Shown: positions 48,521 through 58,941 of the stretch, piece after piece
How positions within the stretch are numbered: position 1 is the stretch's first letter
How the letters are laid out: each line of letters opens with the position of its first letter
NCBI GenBank assembly: GCA_028023455.1
Contig: JAQFVV010012420.1
Span: 1,736,001 to 1,800,000 of the forward strand
Reading direction: 5' to 3'
From: Epiperipatus broadwayi
Lineage: Eukaryota; Onychophora; Udeonychophora; Euonychophora; Peripatidae
DNA: 64,000 nucleotides
The notes under the pieces: generated by a model
What the model was told of the DNA's origin: nothing
Seen by the model: only the letters and a program-made list of their open reading frames with translations
Databases searched by the model: none
Translations under genes and position numbers: made by a program

Positions 48521-49416
48521 AATGAATATACTTATGATAGAGGAATATCTCTATATGAATGAATGACAATAAGCAGGAAATATTGCTGTTGTTTGGCTAA
48601 CATTATCAACAGTATTAGGCTTAGAAATTGATGAAGTCCTTTAATACATTTATCACTAATTTTTTGAATGAATTCAGATTTAATTCCTGTTACAACATAC
48701 GTTTATATATTGCAACAGAATATTAATAATGGAAAAAATAAGCCAATTTTTTATAATAGATATGTAGATTATTATTTTTTGATTTTTAATGGGAATGTTA
48801 GAAAAGCAAATAATTTTTGGGGTATATAAATACAAAAACTGATAAAATAAAGTTTACGATGGAAAAAGAAAATAACAATGTAATTGATTATATGGATATA
48901 AGAATTTTTAAAAAATTTGGAATGGATGGACTAATTTATATTGATACAACAGTATTTAGAAAGAATACATATTTTGGATTAACTAATAATTGGTACCCTG
49001 ATATTGAAAAGCATTGTAAGCTTAATATTGTTAAAAATAAGATTATTAGGGCTTTTAAGGTGTGTTCAAATGAAATGTTTTTTAAAAATGAAATAAATAA
49101 TATTAGGGAGGAATGTATTAAAAATGATTATCCTGAATATATTATAAAAAGATTGATATCTAATTATAATATTGAAAATATAAAAAGAAAAATTGAATTG
49201 AATAAAAATGGGGAAAATGAGAAAATAATTTATATAGGATTTAGTGTATCAAAGTATTTATTTTTTAAAATTAAGAAATTTTTTAGGTACTTTAATAGGA
49301 GATATAATACATTAATTTGCCCCATTTATAAAAGGAAACAATGTTTGGGTGACTTAATAAATGATTATGATAAGATTGATATTTTAGAATATATGAATTC
49401 GGTATATATAATTAAA

Positions 49417-49712
49417 AATTCAAATCAAAACAACACTCTCCATATAGTATGCCATCTTGTGCTAACAAGAGCAATCAATGGATGCCAGAAGGCTTGTGCA
49501 TAAAATCCCTATCTAGTGCCTACTCATCCAATATCCCCAGACTAGTTTCTGGCTTGTGGCCTTCATCTAGATAGGGATTTTATGCACAAGCCTTCTGGCA
49601 TCCATTGATTGCTCTTGTTAGCACAAGATGGCACTACTATATGGAGAGTGTTGTTTTGATTTGAATTGTTTAATAACAATTATTGTGCTAGTATGAGATA
49701 GTGATCATGTGA
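49417..49712. mobile_element. Family 2 hammerhead foldback inserted in a PLE, 14 bp TSD
   Basis: tatatataattaaa lies at 49,403-49,416 and 49,713-49,726, so target-site duplication and insertion can be read to the base. Removing the insert and one duplicate restores the PLE reading frame. The body consists of two ~125 bp inverted arms (caacactctccatatagtat ... and its inverse) meeting at 49,567/49,568, plus a single-copy tail to gatcatgtga. The left arm ends in a reverse-strand hammerhead missing its first two bases and stem I strand. It has no ORF. Confidence 0.92.
49531..49567 (-). ncRNA. Truncated hammerhead motif, family 2
   Basis: The reverse strand reads GATGA, stem II GGC-CACAA-GCC, GAAAC, ACTAGT, then C and TGGGGA. 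The 5' side (first stem I strand and CT of the core) is cut off exactly where the inverted arm begins, so it cannot act alone. Confidence 0.7.
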
Positions 49713-50223
49713 TATATATAATTAAATGTATAGATTGTTATAAAAGTAATGTAAATATGACTTATATAGGAATAAGTAAAAATAAATTAAAGACTAGATT
49801 AAGGCAGCATTTATATGATAAAAAATCTAATATATATATATTCATAAAAAGGAATTTAAACATGAAAATTTTGATATAAGGTCATTGGAATGTGTTAAAA
49901 AATTTAAAGAGAGAATAAAAAAAGAGGAGGTATATATTGATCACTATAAACCAGTATTAAACAGAATGTTAATAAATAAAGTTAAAAAAATAAGAATGTT
50001 AATGAGTAAAGATTTAGAGAATAGATAACAAAATTATATAAGAAGAGTATTAAATTATATATTTTAAAAGAAATAGTTAAATATAGGGAAGGAGGTAAAT
50101 AATTATATTTGTAGATGTAATAATATTGTGGTTTTATTTGAATATTATATATATTTGTGATGTATTAATATTTTATTTATTTGTGTTATTATTTTTATGT
50201 TTTTTATTTTTTGTTTAAGGAAA

Positions 50224-50256
50224 CTTGATAATGACTACAGAATGTAGTTGAATCGT
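50224..50256 (+). ncRNA. PLE 3'-end hairpin
   Basis: TTGATAATGACTACA, a short loop and TGTAGT-TGAATCGTTG form a six-pair stem, followed by a GAATCGTTGT box 190 bp after the PLE stop codon. Placement right behind the GIY-YIG ORF supports a role as an element end signal. It resembles a hammerhead core (TGAT..., GAAAC) but does not satisfy it. Confidence 0.45.
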
Positions 50257-50259
50257 TGT

Positions 50260-51505
50260 ATGGAGTAAAAATAAAATTATAGTTTGAATAAACAAGTTTT
50301 AAAAAGAAAAAGGAGGAATCTTGATTTTATATATAAATAGAATTATAGTCTCAAATAAATAATTAAGCATTTCCTTTAATACGAGACAATGGATAAATAA
50401 ATACTTCATTATTAATACATTTTTCTCTTTTTTTATTTATTTATTAACCGATATATAATATATACATAAATTTTTATTCATAATATATTTGTGCTTAAAA
50501 AAAAGAATTTACATTTTTATATAAAAATTAATAAAATAAAATATAGATATCTACAGAAATGCTTTAAATAATTATCCTAATTAAAGAAGAATATTTTACC
50601 ATCACCATAATAGAAATGTAAAGAAAAGATCTCACCTCTTTATACTCTTGAATTCAATTACAAAAAAATATAGTAAGGATATATATGTTTTGTGTGCACA
50701 TACAGGATCTTGTATATAAATAAGTTATAAACCCCACGTTCATGATTGCCGATCTTCTTTTCTTTCATAGACGTGTTAAATTATTCTTTTATAATTATCT
50801 GTGTCTTCTTGAATTCTACTGCATCTTATCATGTTGCTTTTAAATTTTATTATTCTTTTGTTAATATAATTTTATCTTCCCTATAAAATTTGATTCCAAA
50901 TCTAATATTCAAAAAAGTGGGCGTTTGCCTTTAGATCTAGTTACCATCATTGAACTGGGTAGAAAAACATTTATTTCAAAGGTTGTATTTCATTTTTTCT
51001 AGCAGATTTTTTTAAACATTCTTATTTCAGGTAGGTTTTAGACAAAGACATACTAGGTGAATCATACAGTAGGTTCTCATCTTTAGGTAAGATTACATCC
51101 AGATGCCACTTAAAAATAAAAAGGTCTAGCCCGTCGTTATTAGCATTACAATATTGCCGTGAATATTTTCAATCTTTTTATTATATTCCATAACTGCTTA
51201 TTCACTGAAAGTATTAAAATACTTTTTCCACACAGTCAATTGTACTGCTCATTTATACTTTTTATATATCCTTTTAAAGTATTTTATTTATGTATATTAT
51301 GGGACACCAGACTATCCACAAAGCCACAATATACATATAATTATTAATAAATATAGCATTTTTCAATTTATGTAAATGATGAAAATGATAAACTTTTCCA
51401 AACACTATCAATGTGACTTCCTCTTTGTCTGATTCCAAGCAAAGAATTATTTGATTATTTATTTGTCCATTGCACTTTAGTACAGTGATAGAAGCACAAA
51501 TGCAA
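50260..51505. other. AT-rich DNA, nothing recognised
   Basis: Slightly less AT-rich between 50.9 and 51.15 kb, but without recognisable exons. A short reverse ORF (51,555-51,274) overlaps the next element's end and is not supported. Confidence 0.4.
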
Positions 51506-51671
51506 AAGATTAAACCACTAAACATCACATGATCGCTATTTCTTATGTAGCACATTAGTTATTAAAACAGGCAAAACTCTCCATACAGTAGTGCCACTCA
51601 GTGCAACCAGAGTAATCAATGGATGCCAAAAGGTTTGTGTATAAAATCCCTATCTAGTGCCTACTCATCCA

Positions 51672-51717
51672 ATATCCCTAGATTAGTTTCTGGCTTGAGC
51701 CTTCATCAGTGAGGAGC
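51672..51717 (-). ncRNA. Hammerhead ribozyme motif, family 2
   Basis: On the reverse strand CTGATGA is at 51,709-51,703, stem II GGC-TCAA-GCC (with an A-A mismatch next to the core), GAAAC at 51,690-51,686, then ACTAAT-C and TAGGGA. Stem III has one change from the palindrome ACTAGT. Confidence 0.7.
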
Positions 51718-51792
51718 TTTGTATCTGAGTGCACTGCACCTAATAGGATAGTGGTGGCTATGGTTGTTAAAGAGCCAAAGACACTAAAATGT

Positions 51793-51842
51793 ATGGGGAT
51801 TGAACTGGGTTCAGACCCATATGACTATATAAGCTATTGAGC
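51793..51842 (-). repeat. tRNA-like segment inside the family 2 element
   Basis: On the reverse strand, a box A-like tagcttatatagtcatat is followed by a ggtctgaacc segment and a box B-like agttcaatcccc. The spacing is compressed relative to a real tRNA. A decayed counterpart is at about 55,620-55,672. It suggests that a SINE promoter was joined to the hammerhead repeat. Confidence 0.45.
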
Positions 51843-51970
51843 TTAGATTGAAAATATTATTGTGTTTTCAATTTTATTCTCATAGTTTTGTAGTTAAGTA
51901 GAGATAAAAAGTGGCTGCTGGAGAATTGCATTAGATCCTAAAATCTAGGTGCAGTGCTCTCAGATCCAAA

Positions 51971-52016
51971 GCTCCTCACTGATGAAGGCCACAAGGCAGA
52001 AACTAGTCTGGGGATA
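51971..52016 (+). ncRNA. Hammerhead ribozyme motif, family 2 (forward)
   Basis: TCCTCA (stem I) precedes CTGATGA at 51,979-51,985, and GAAA is at 51,999-52,002. ACTAGT (52,002-52,007) is stem III, C52,008 the predicted cleavage position, and TGGGGA (52,009-52,014) the stem I partner. Stem II is only three pairs (GCC-ACAA-GGC) and has unpaired A residues beside the core. Confidence 0.72.
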
Positions 52017-52026
52017 TTAGATGAGT

Positions 52027-53605
52027 AGTGTATGTATTTCACTCTTTTACTTTGCATTTATCTTTTTCTCAATAGCATCTTTAAACAATGGTGTTACAAC
52101 TGCAAGGATACTCTCACCCCAGCCACAAGATAGAGAAATTAAGGAAATAAGAGCAGCGGTCTTATTTCCAAACTCAAATCTAATTATATAAGTCAATCTT
52201 AAGTATCTAGGAGTATCAGGTGATACACTTTCCAGTGGTTATAAACACTAGAAAACTAGTTATTATATTTCTATGCAATTAGTTGCATGGTTTATAAATT
52301 TATAAGAAATATGTAGAGATTGGATTTAGCAATAAAAAAATATTATACATCTTATAACTTATTTCAAAAAGTGTCAATGAAAAGACATTTAGAAAAGCAA
52401 ATAAAATATGAACTTAGCAAGTTTTCTTTATCAGGATTAATTGCATCAAATTATTTTAAAATTTAATTCTGAAGATTTTAAATTTAAATACTCTATAGTA
52501 TTAGATGTAGTAAAAATGTTAGATTATTTATTTTAGTAGAGATCTTTTTTTCTTTGGATGTTATTGTGATCATTCAAAAATAATTGTTTTATATTTAAGA
52601 ATCGTGGCTTGAGAAAGTCAGAAGAATCAGTCAGCTATTAATCTGAAAGAAGAATCACCAACTTTATCAAAAGTAGATGAAATCTCATTAACATAATGTA
52701 TACTTATCTTTGTAAAATTGATAATTTTTTGTCAAGTTAGAGAGATAAGATTTTTTTTTTCAAATTCTCATATAAATTTGATAAAACTGAATAATTTCAG
52801 CGAGGATTTGTTTTTTAATTATGGGAAAAAGTTATTGTATTTGAAGAATTTGAAAACAGTAGTCTCACATATTTACACTCTTACTATCTATTATTTTATT
52901 AACTGAAACTGAAAAAAAGTATTAAATAAAAAACTTAGATATTCATAAATTTGAATTTATATATTTTATATGCTGTATGTTATCTGTTAGTCACCCTTTT
53001 TCTTATCTTGCACATTTAGTCATGTGATTGCTACCATAGTGAAAACATATGTTCATATTTCCACAATATTATTGCTGTAAATTATCAAATAAAATTTTTA
53101 TCTAAATAGCCCCAAAGTATACAATTTATGGTGACGACTATTTTATAGGATATAATGAAACTAACTGATTTAGAAATAAAAAACGGGTTATTCCATGCAA
53201 CACATTCTTAAATCTGGACTCATTCACCTAGATTTGAAGAAATATGTATGTGAATTCTCTCTTTCTCTCTTTGAATTATACTGTCGTATTGTCTTTTTTA
53301 TTATTATTTTATTATTTTGGGGAAGGGATTAATAATTTTTATTGATATTAATCTGTAATTTTTTTAATTAAATTGTATCATAAGCAAGCATGTATGTGTA
53401 TATAATGATATTAAATTATTAGAATTTAATCTATATTGTGTCACCATTCTACCAAATAAATATCTTAATGATTACTATTAATAACTTCTTAAGCAAATAT
53501 TAAGAAAAAAGAATGAAAACATGCAAGAGAGACTGTGACCTGAACTAATTGAAGAGTCTTTATTTATAGAATTAAAGCATATATGGTGAAATGAAAATTA
53601 TAAAT
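52027..53605. other. AT-rich DNA, nothing recognised
   Basis: No supported gene. There is moderately complex sequence at 52.05-52.30 kb without an open frame. Confidence 0.4.
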
Positions 53606-53773
53606 CATTATTACAATTATTATCAATCCATAATGAATATCTCTCCAAGTTTAATTCAGTTTTTCCACTTTTTATTCTCTCTTCTGCAAATAAGCAAGTC
53701 TTTTTTATTTCACCCATCCAGCTCACATGTCATCTTCTACATCTTTTACAATTTTTTGAAGTTCTATTTAAAA

Positions 53774-53902
53774 GGGGGGTGGGGGGGGGTGGGGGGGGGA
53801 GGGAGGGGTGGGGGTAGGGGGTGGGGGGGGTGGAGGGGGGGGTGGGGGGGGGGGGAGGGGGGGGGGGGGCGGGGGTGGGGGGGGGGGGGGGGGGGGGGGG
53901 GG
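53774..53902 (+). repeat. 129 bp nearly pure poly-G tract
   Basis: The forward strand is almost only G with a few T, A and one C, inside the 3' region of the LINE. It has strong G-quadruplex potential. Glycine-rich (forward) and proline-rich (reverse) ORFs across it are composition artefacts. Exact length is suspect, because such runs are poorly resolved by sequencing and assembly. Confidence 0.9.
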
Positions 53903-54148
53903 ACATCAACTATCCATTTATTACAATCACTTCTAGAAAAGTGTCCTGACCAGCTATATTTCATTCTCATAATTCTGTTAGTTTATGTCAGTGATATGTG
54001 TTTGATCTCTCACCATGTATTTTGTTATTCATCTCTTCTTGTAATTCTTAATATACATCTCTCCACACTTCATTGACTAGTCTGGATTCTCTGTATTGCT
54101 TTTATGTTGAGTATCCAAGTCTCAGATCCATAAGTAATAAGTAATAAA

Positions 54149-54149
<1 letters not shown>

Positions 54150-54218
<69 letters not shown>

Positions 54219-54303
54219 GGATGGATGGATGGATGGATGGATGGATGGATGGATGGATGGATGGATGGATGGATGGATGGATGGATGGATGGATGGATGG
54301 ATG

Positions 54304-54349
<46 letters not shown>

Positions 54350-54379
54350 CGGATGGACAGATAGACAGATAGATAGATT
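54150..54379 (+). repeat. Compound GATA-GATG-GATA microsatellite
   Basis: (ATAG)n spans 54,150-54,215, switches to (ATGG)n until about 54,304, then returns to (ATAG)n with a few GGAC/GACA variants to 54,379. It interrupts the LINE between YGSETW and upstream RT sequence, right after aataagtaataaaat. Confidence 0.95.
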
Positions 54380-55349
54380 AAAAACCTTCCTTTTGAGTCA
54401 AATTGTTTCTACCAAAATCACTCCATCCAAATTTAATTATATGATTAACTTCATTCATTATAATTTCATCTATATTACTAATCTGACCAAGGTATTTGTA
54501 ATTGTTAATTTCATCTAATTAATGATTATAAATCTTTATTTTCTTCTGAAAAAATCCATCGAACATTCTTTAATCTTTCTTTTTTAACAATTATCTTTAG
54601 ACGAATTCCCACTTTTATTGGTTAATGCTTGCAACACTTCCTGAAGCTCAGAAGCATTATTTGCACAAGCAACCACATTTAAATAATCTCCATTTACTTT
54701 TCATGCTTATCTTCCCATTTTTATTTAGAAAACTGATGTAAAATGTTTCAAAGATATGAAATCACTTTGTTGTACACCCTTATAAATGTCAATCTTATTT
54801 TTATCACTATGTAATTTTAATTATTGCTGTCACATTTTGATAAATATTCTTCAGAGTGTAATAATATTCCAGATCTACATTTTGATGATCCAATGCTTTA
54901 ATCACAGATGGAAATAATTGTAGAATAAAGTATCTTTTTATAATCTAAAAATCCAAACTGCAATGGCAGGTCATATACATTTGTCCTGTTTATATTTTTT
55001 TTCAATACTTGGATGTTATTTACTGTGATAAAACCACTTTTAAATACAGCTTGTTTGGGTTTTTTTTGAATGGTTAGAATCCAAAATTCATTGTAGACAA
55101 GTTAAAATTATCTTAGTAAATATTTTGTATAGAAGTGATAGAAAACTGGTAGATCTGAATTTCTAATATCTTCTTTAACAATTTTTTTAAATATCAATAT
55201 TCTTATAACATTTTTTTAATCATCTGTTACATTTTTATAATTTGGACATTTAGCATATAACTTTGCCAACAATTATTTTATCATCTGCTTTTTTTTTACA
55301 AATAGCAGTAAAAATGTCATCATTTTTTTGGAGAATTTTTTTAAATAAT

Positions 55350-55920
55350 AGCAATTTTCTCTATATAATAGTGCCATCTACTGCAAATTATATTAATCAA
55401 TAGGTGCTAGAAGATTGTATGTTTAATTCCTATCTAGTATCTGCTCATCCAATATCCTCAAACTAGTTTTTAACTTATAGATTTCATCAGGAAATAGCAT
55501 TGGATCAAAGAACAGTGTATCTGGATCTTTGGATCTGATACACCCTTTCACTAATTAACTATAAACTGTCCAAACAAAAAATAATGGTGACTATGGTTAT
55601 TAAAAAATCATAGACACCAAAATATATAAATATTGAATTGGTTTTACAGCTATATAGTTATATAAGAAAATTAGCTTCGATTGAAAATATTATTGTATTT
55701 TAATTTTTGGACTGGTAGCTTTATAGTTAACCAAAAAGGTAGAAGGTGGGTTCTGGAAGAGTACATTAGATCCAAAGATGTGGGTGCATAACTCTCAGAT
55801 CCAAGGCTACTTCTAGGGATATTAAGATGAGAAGGAAATAGATAGTGATTAAAGTGCACAACCTTCTAACATTGATTGGTTATTATAGTTAGGTGGAGCT
55901 ATTGTATGAATACATTTTCT
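55350..55920. mobile_element. Decayed family 2 composite element in the LINE
   Basis: Left arm ttctctatataatagtgcc... and a right arm ending ggagctattgtatgaatac correspond to the family 2 ends in opposite orientation. The middle (55,560-55,700) is the diverged counterpart of the unique centre at 51.75-51.94 kb, including its tRNA-like part. This copy is the oldest of the family here and post-dates the LINE it interrupts. Confidence 0.7.
55451..55498 (-). ncRNA. Decayed hammerhead motif, family 2
   Basis: The reverse strand keeps CTGATGA (55,490-55,484) and ACTAGT. Stem II no longer pairs and GAAAC has become AAAAC. It is inactive by sequence. Confidence 0.55.
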
Positions 55921-57040
55921 GCTTTTTTAATAGCTTGTGTAAACAATAAGAAAAGATGGCCAAGTAATGATTTTTATAGCTTTTTCTTTCTTTACATCTA
56001 ATTATATGCTTACTTTTTCATTTAGAATGCTGGGAAATTCCAAAGATGAAATAACTGTAGAGAATACTTTTTTTTGTTCGTTGTTACTATATAATTCTTT
56101 ATAGAACTCTTCTATATATTCCATAATGTCATCTCCCTTTTTAATAATAGTTCCATTGTTTCTTTTTTATTAAAGAGACAAGTTTCCTCCCATTATCATG
56201 CTGCTGTTTCATATATTTCAGACTTTTATTCTTTTTTATGGCTTTTTTTGCTAGTTTATAGTTATATTTTTTTATATAATTTATAATCCTTTTTTGTAAC
56301 ATTTTTTCTAAACTCTTGATATTCTATTGTTTTTAATGGATCATTAAAAAAAATCATTTTTTTTTCTTCATAAACTGTTTTGTTTCAGTAGAAAATTTAT
56401 TGATAATTTGTTGCTTTTGTACCAGCTTTTTTTGCATTTTTTAAGACTATTAATTATTTTTTATTGATTTCAATCAAATCTAAACATTTTCAAAGACTGT
56501 TGATATTTTAAATGATCTGAAAAATGTACTTTCAATTTATTAAACTGTTTCTGGAGATAGAAATATCATTTCTTAATTCTATCTTTTTTAATAGATTTTA
56601 TCTTTTTAGTTTAGTACTTATCATTACATCTATCAATAATCACTTTTTTATTGAATCTATTAAGAACATTACAATCTTGAAATATGTATTATCTGTTGAC
56701 TAAAATGTAATTAATTCTTCTGTGTCTTCATATGAATGCTTCCAGACTTATTTCTGTTCAGTATTTTGCTCAAGGAAAGAATTTATAATATGTATTTTTC
56801 CTTTTTCACAAAATTCTACAAATCTAGGTTCTCTCTTCTTTTTATTATAATGACAGTTACACACAACACTTTCAATTGGTTACCAATTCTAGCATTAAAG
56901 TCGGTGCTTGTCTTATAGATAAAGATTCCGTTGGATGGCGCCATTTTCAAGCTAAAACTATAAAATATGACCATTCCCGGTCCATTGATTATAATAATTT
57001 TGCTATGCTTTTTTGTAATGCGAAAATAAAAACAAAACAA

Positions 57041-57290
57041 AATCGTCTTTTATAAATATTATTTTTTATTAACGTATACAATTTAAATGATAATAATAAA
57101 TATAAAATAAAATCAACAAATTACAATTTGATTCATGTTTTTTCTATCGTATATTTTTTTAATTGTGTTACGGCTTTTTTTTATCAATTTTCTATCGGAT
57201 ATTTTTTTACTTGTGTTACGGCTTTTTTTTTTATCAATTTTCTATCAGATATTTTTTTACTTGTGTTACGACTTTTTTTGTTGTTGTTGT
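57041..57290 (+). repeat. Three-copy ~48 bp tandem repeat (57,141-57,285) with AT-rich lead-in
   Basis: Units starting tttctatcg/tttctatcag at 57,141, 57,188 and 57,238 share atatttttttacttgtgttacg and a poly-T spacer. Spacing is 47 and 50 bp, with the difference in the T-run. Nothing was recognised in 57,041-57,140. Confidence 0.85.
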
Positions 57291-57459
57291 TTAACTAAAA
57301 AATAATAATCGTAATAAAAAGTAAAATTTCTTAGTCTATTTTTTATTTTTTTAATCTTCGTTTTACATTTCTTTTTTTTTTTTTTTTTTACAGACAAAGA
57401 GATATTACGGCTATTTTTTACTTGAAATAGAATGACAATAAAAAGTAAAAGTTGTTACT

Positions 57460-57543
57460 GTTAGTTTTAGGGTTAGTTTTAGGGTTAGGTTTAGGGTTAG
57501 TTTTAGGTTTAGTTTTATAGTTAGGGTTAGTTTTAGGGTTAGT
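57460..57543 (+). repeat. Degenerate telomere-like (TTAGGG/TTTTAGGG) tract
   Basis: About ten units of ttagggttag, ttttagggttag and tttagggttag type are interspersed with variants such as tttaggtttag and ttatagttag. TTAGGG is the common metazoan telomere repeat, so this may be an interstitial telomeric remnant. It may also be a simple tandem repeat that happens to resemble one. Confidence 0.7.
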
Positions 57544-58039
57544 GTTCTGTTGTTTGTAATGCTAAAATAAAAAAATTCAAAATCATAACCGTACTCGGAC
57601 AAAATAAAGAAAGTCAAACTTTTTTAAACAACAACAAACACATATAAATGTCTTCTTTACTTACTAAACATGTTTATAATATTTGCTTTTTATGAAATTT
57701 ACAAAAAGTGTATATTTGTACTTTTCTTACTGGATATTTTTTTTGGTACTGCTCTTTTTTACTTCAAAAATATACACACGGTGTCTTGTGGAATGTTACA
57801 AACAGTACATTACTCGACACGTTATCTAATTGCAACTCACTAATAACATAGATATTTAACATTTTCCCAATTAAAACTTCAATACAGTACATTGTAAAAA
57901 GTCTTAGAATTATTACTTTAAAAAATCTGAACATTTCAATACTTTAAAATAAAAAAAAATCCGATGAAAACAACATTTCCATCCAATTCAAATACAAACT
58001 CTCTCATCAAGCCATAACTATTTTATAAACTGTGCGAAT
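57544..58039. other. AT-rich DNA, nothing recognised
   Basis: No supported feature; there are long T and A runs. Confidence 0.4.
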
Positions 58040-58250
58040 TCAGAAAATGTAATTGCTGCGATGCAACATACATGTTGTACTGCAACGTGACATAGCGGCC
58101 TGCATTCAAAAAATTTGTATTATAAAAAACGCGGGTTCGAATGTGGTGGCCGCGGAAACAGCATTTTTATGTGTTTTGGCATGAAAACCGTGCCATAGAA
58201 TGGCATCTTCAGCTATAAGATGAGTATCTTAAAGTCTGCCATAATAATTT
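58040..58250 (+). repeat. Possible tRNA-derived SINE
   Basis: A GC-richer island in AT-rich DNA includes acatagcggcctgcattc and an excellent box B, gcgggttcgaatgtgg (about 58,131-58,146), followed by ggccgcggaaac and a ggcatgaaaaccgtgccat hairpin. A full cloverleaf cannot be drawn because the segment before box B is AT-expanded. No target-site duplication was found. Confidence 0.45.
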
Positions 58251-58640
58251 TAAAACATTATTTGGTCAGATCAAATTCAATTTGCACATCCATTCAAAAA
58301 TCCTCTTCTTCTTCATCATAATGAAAACTTGTTGATATATACCTGAATTATTCATTAATTTGAATAATTAATACTCCACTCTTAATCTCCATAATGTTGT
58401 TCTTTCCCTTATGTATCCAATATTTGTGCATTTGCAGTAAAATACATATTCACTCTTCAATTCAATTGTCTTTTCATTTTTTTTCTAACTTCACAAATTT
58501 CGTTACTGTATCATTTATACGAAACAGTTTTTCTTCAAGTTCACTTGAAATTCTCTGCAGTTGTAGTTACCTAAAATATATGATCATTATCAAATAGTAG
58601 TCTGGGTTTATGCTCGGAAGATTCTTTTCACCCTTCACCT

Positions 58641-58718
58641 TCAGTTGCCAACTATTTTCTTGGTCAGTTTCTTAACAGCCTCCTGGGAATAAGGATCACA
58701 ATTTGGTTTGTCTCTCAT
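58641..58718 (-). pseudogene. Short coding-like ORF, possible terminal exon
   Basis: The reverse strand reads MRDKPNCDPYSQEAVKK and continues LTKKIVGN to a TGA at 58,643-58,641. Codon choice (CCC, CAG, GAG, CTG, ACC, AAG, GGC) is far less AT-biased than the surroundings. A GTAAGT donor-like site on the same strand at about 58,886 follows another open stretch (NIDGMLTNMHQTAW). The phases do not join directly, so an exon pair is not proven. The family is not recognised. Confidence 0.3.
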
Positions 58719-58941
58719 GATTGTAAATATTTATATAAATAAAGATCATTTGCACATACATTTATCCAGCTTTCAAGAAATTCAACTGACTGTTCAGTTA
58801 ATAATTATCAGGCAACTGAGAAGAAAGGCCATGGTGTATCCTGATCTTATTATACTCAGAGATAAAAATCCAGTAAACTTACCATGCTGTCTGATGCATG
58901 TTTGTAAGCATCCCATCAATGTTCATTTTCTTTATGATTAA

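Larger units (their letters stand above)
48690..50033 (+). pseudogene. Penelope-like element: RT plus GIY-YIG, split by a foldback insertion
   Basis: RYVDYYFLIFNGN (RYVDY at 48,758-48,772; second catalytic Asp replaced by Tyr) starts the recognisable RT. A 228-codon open block (48,817-49,503) includes DYMDIRIFKKFGMDG, then TYFGLTNNWYPDIEKHCK and the region leading to LICPIYKRKQCLGD. The frame stops reading PLE sequence after SVYIIK at 49,416. The same YIIK codons recur at 49,715-49,726 and the protein resumes CIDCYKSNVNMTYIGISKNK, then LKTRLRQHLYDKKSN: an intact GIY-YIG opening with the Arg and His of the family. A one-base slip in a TATATA run precedes KKEFKHENFDIRSLECV, and the C-terminus (EEVYIDHYKPVLNRM) ends at 50,033. 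Apart from the insertion this is the cleanest PLE in the window. Confidence 0.92.
51508..52026. mobile_element. Composite family 2 element with two opposed hammerheads and a tRNA-like head
   Basis: The left part (51,508-51,717) is the family 2 end read in reverse (taaaccactaaacatcac ... tgaggagc), ending with an HHR on the reverse strand. The right part (about 51,950-52,026) holds the same aggtgcagtg-to-HHR block on the forward strand and stops just after gatgagtag. The ~230 bp between them is unique sequence containing a tRNA-like segment. This copy keeps the full 5' side of both ribozymes, so it shows what the other foldbacks have lost. No target-site duplication was found. Confidence 0.75.
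53606..57040 (-). pseudogene. RTE-type LINE, longest copy, interrupted by repeats
   Basis: Reverse-strand fragments run in LINE order. FNARIGNQ with RRENLDL (56.9-56.82 kb) matches the end of an apurinic-type endonuclease (DFNAxIG). Linker and RT traces follow through 56.4-55.9 kb and 55.3-54.5 kb (homologous to the 4-6 kb copy), then YGSETWIL near 54.12 kb and a V-E-R-C-I-L-R phrase near 54.06 kb. The 3' end near 53,606 matches the 4302 end. A family 2 hammerhead element (55.35-55.92 kb), a GATA/GATG microsatellite and a poly-G run are inserted or expanded within it. It is riddled with stops. Confidence 0.72.

Noticed and set aside
53591-54076. 161-codon glycine-rich ORF (and its proline-rich reverse partner)
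   Set aside because: It exists only because of the poly-G tract; flanking codons are LINE remnant and AT-rich sequence.
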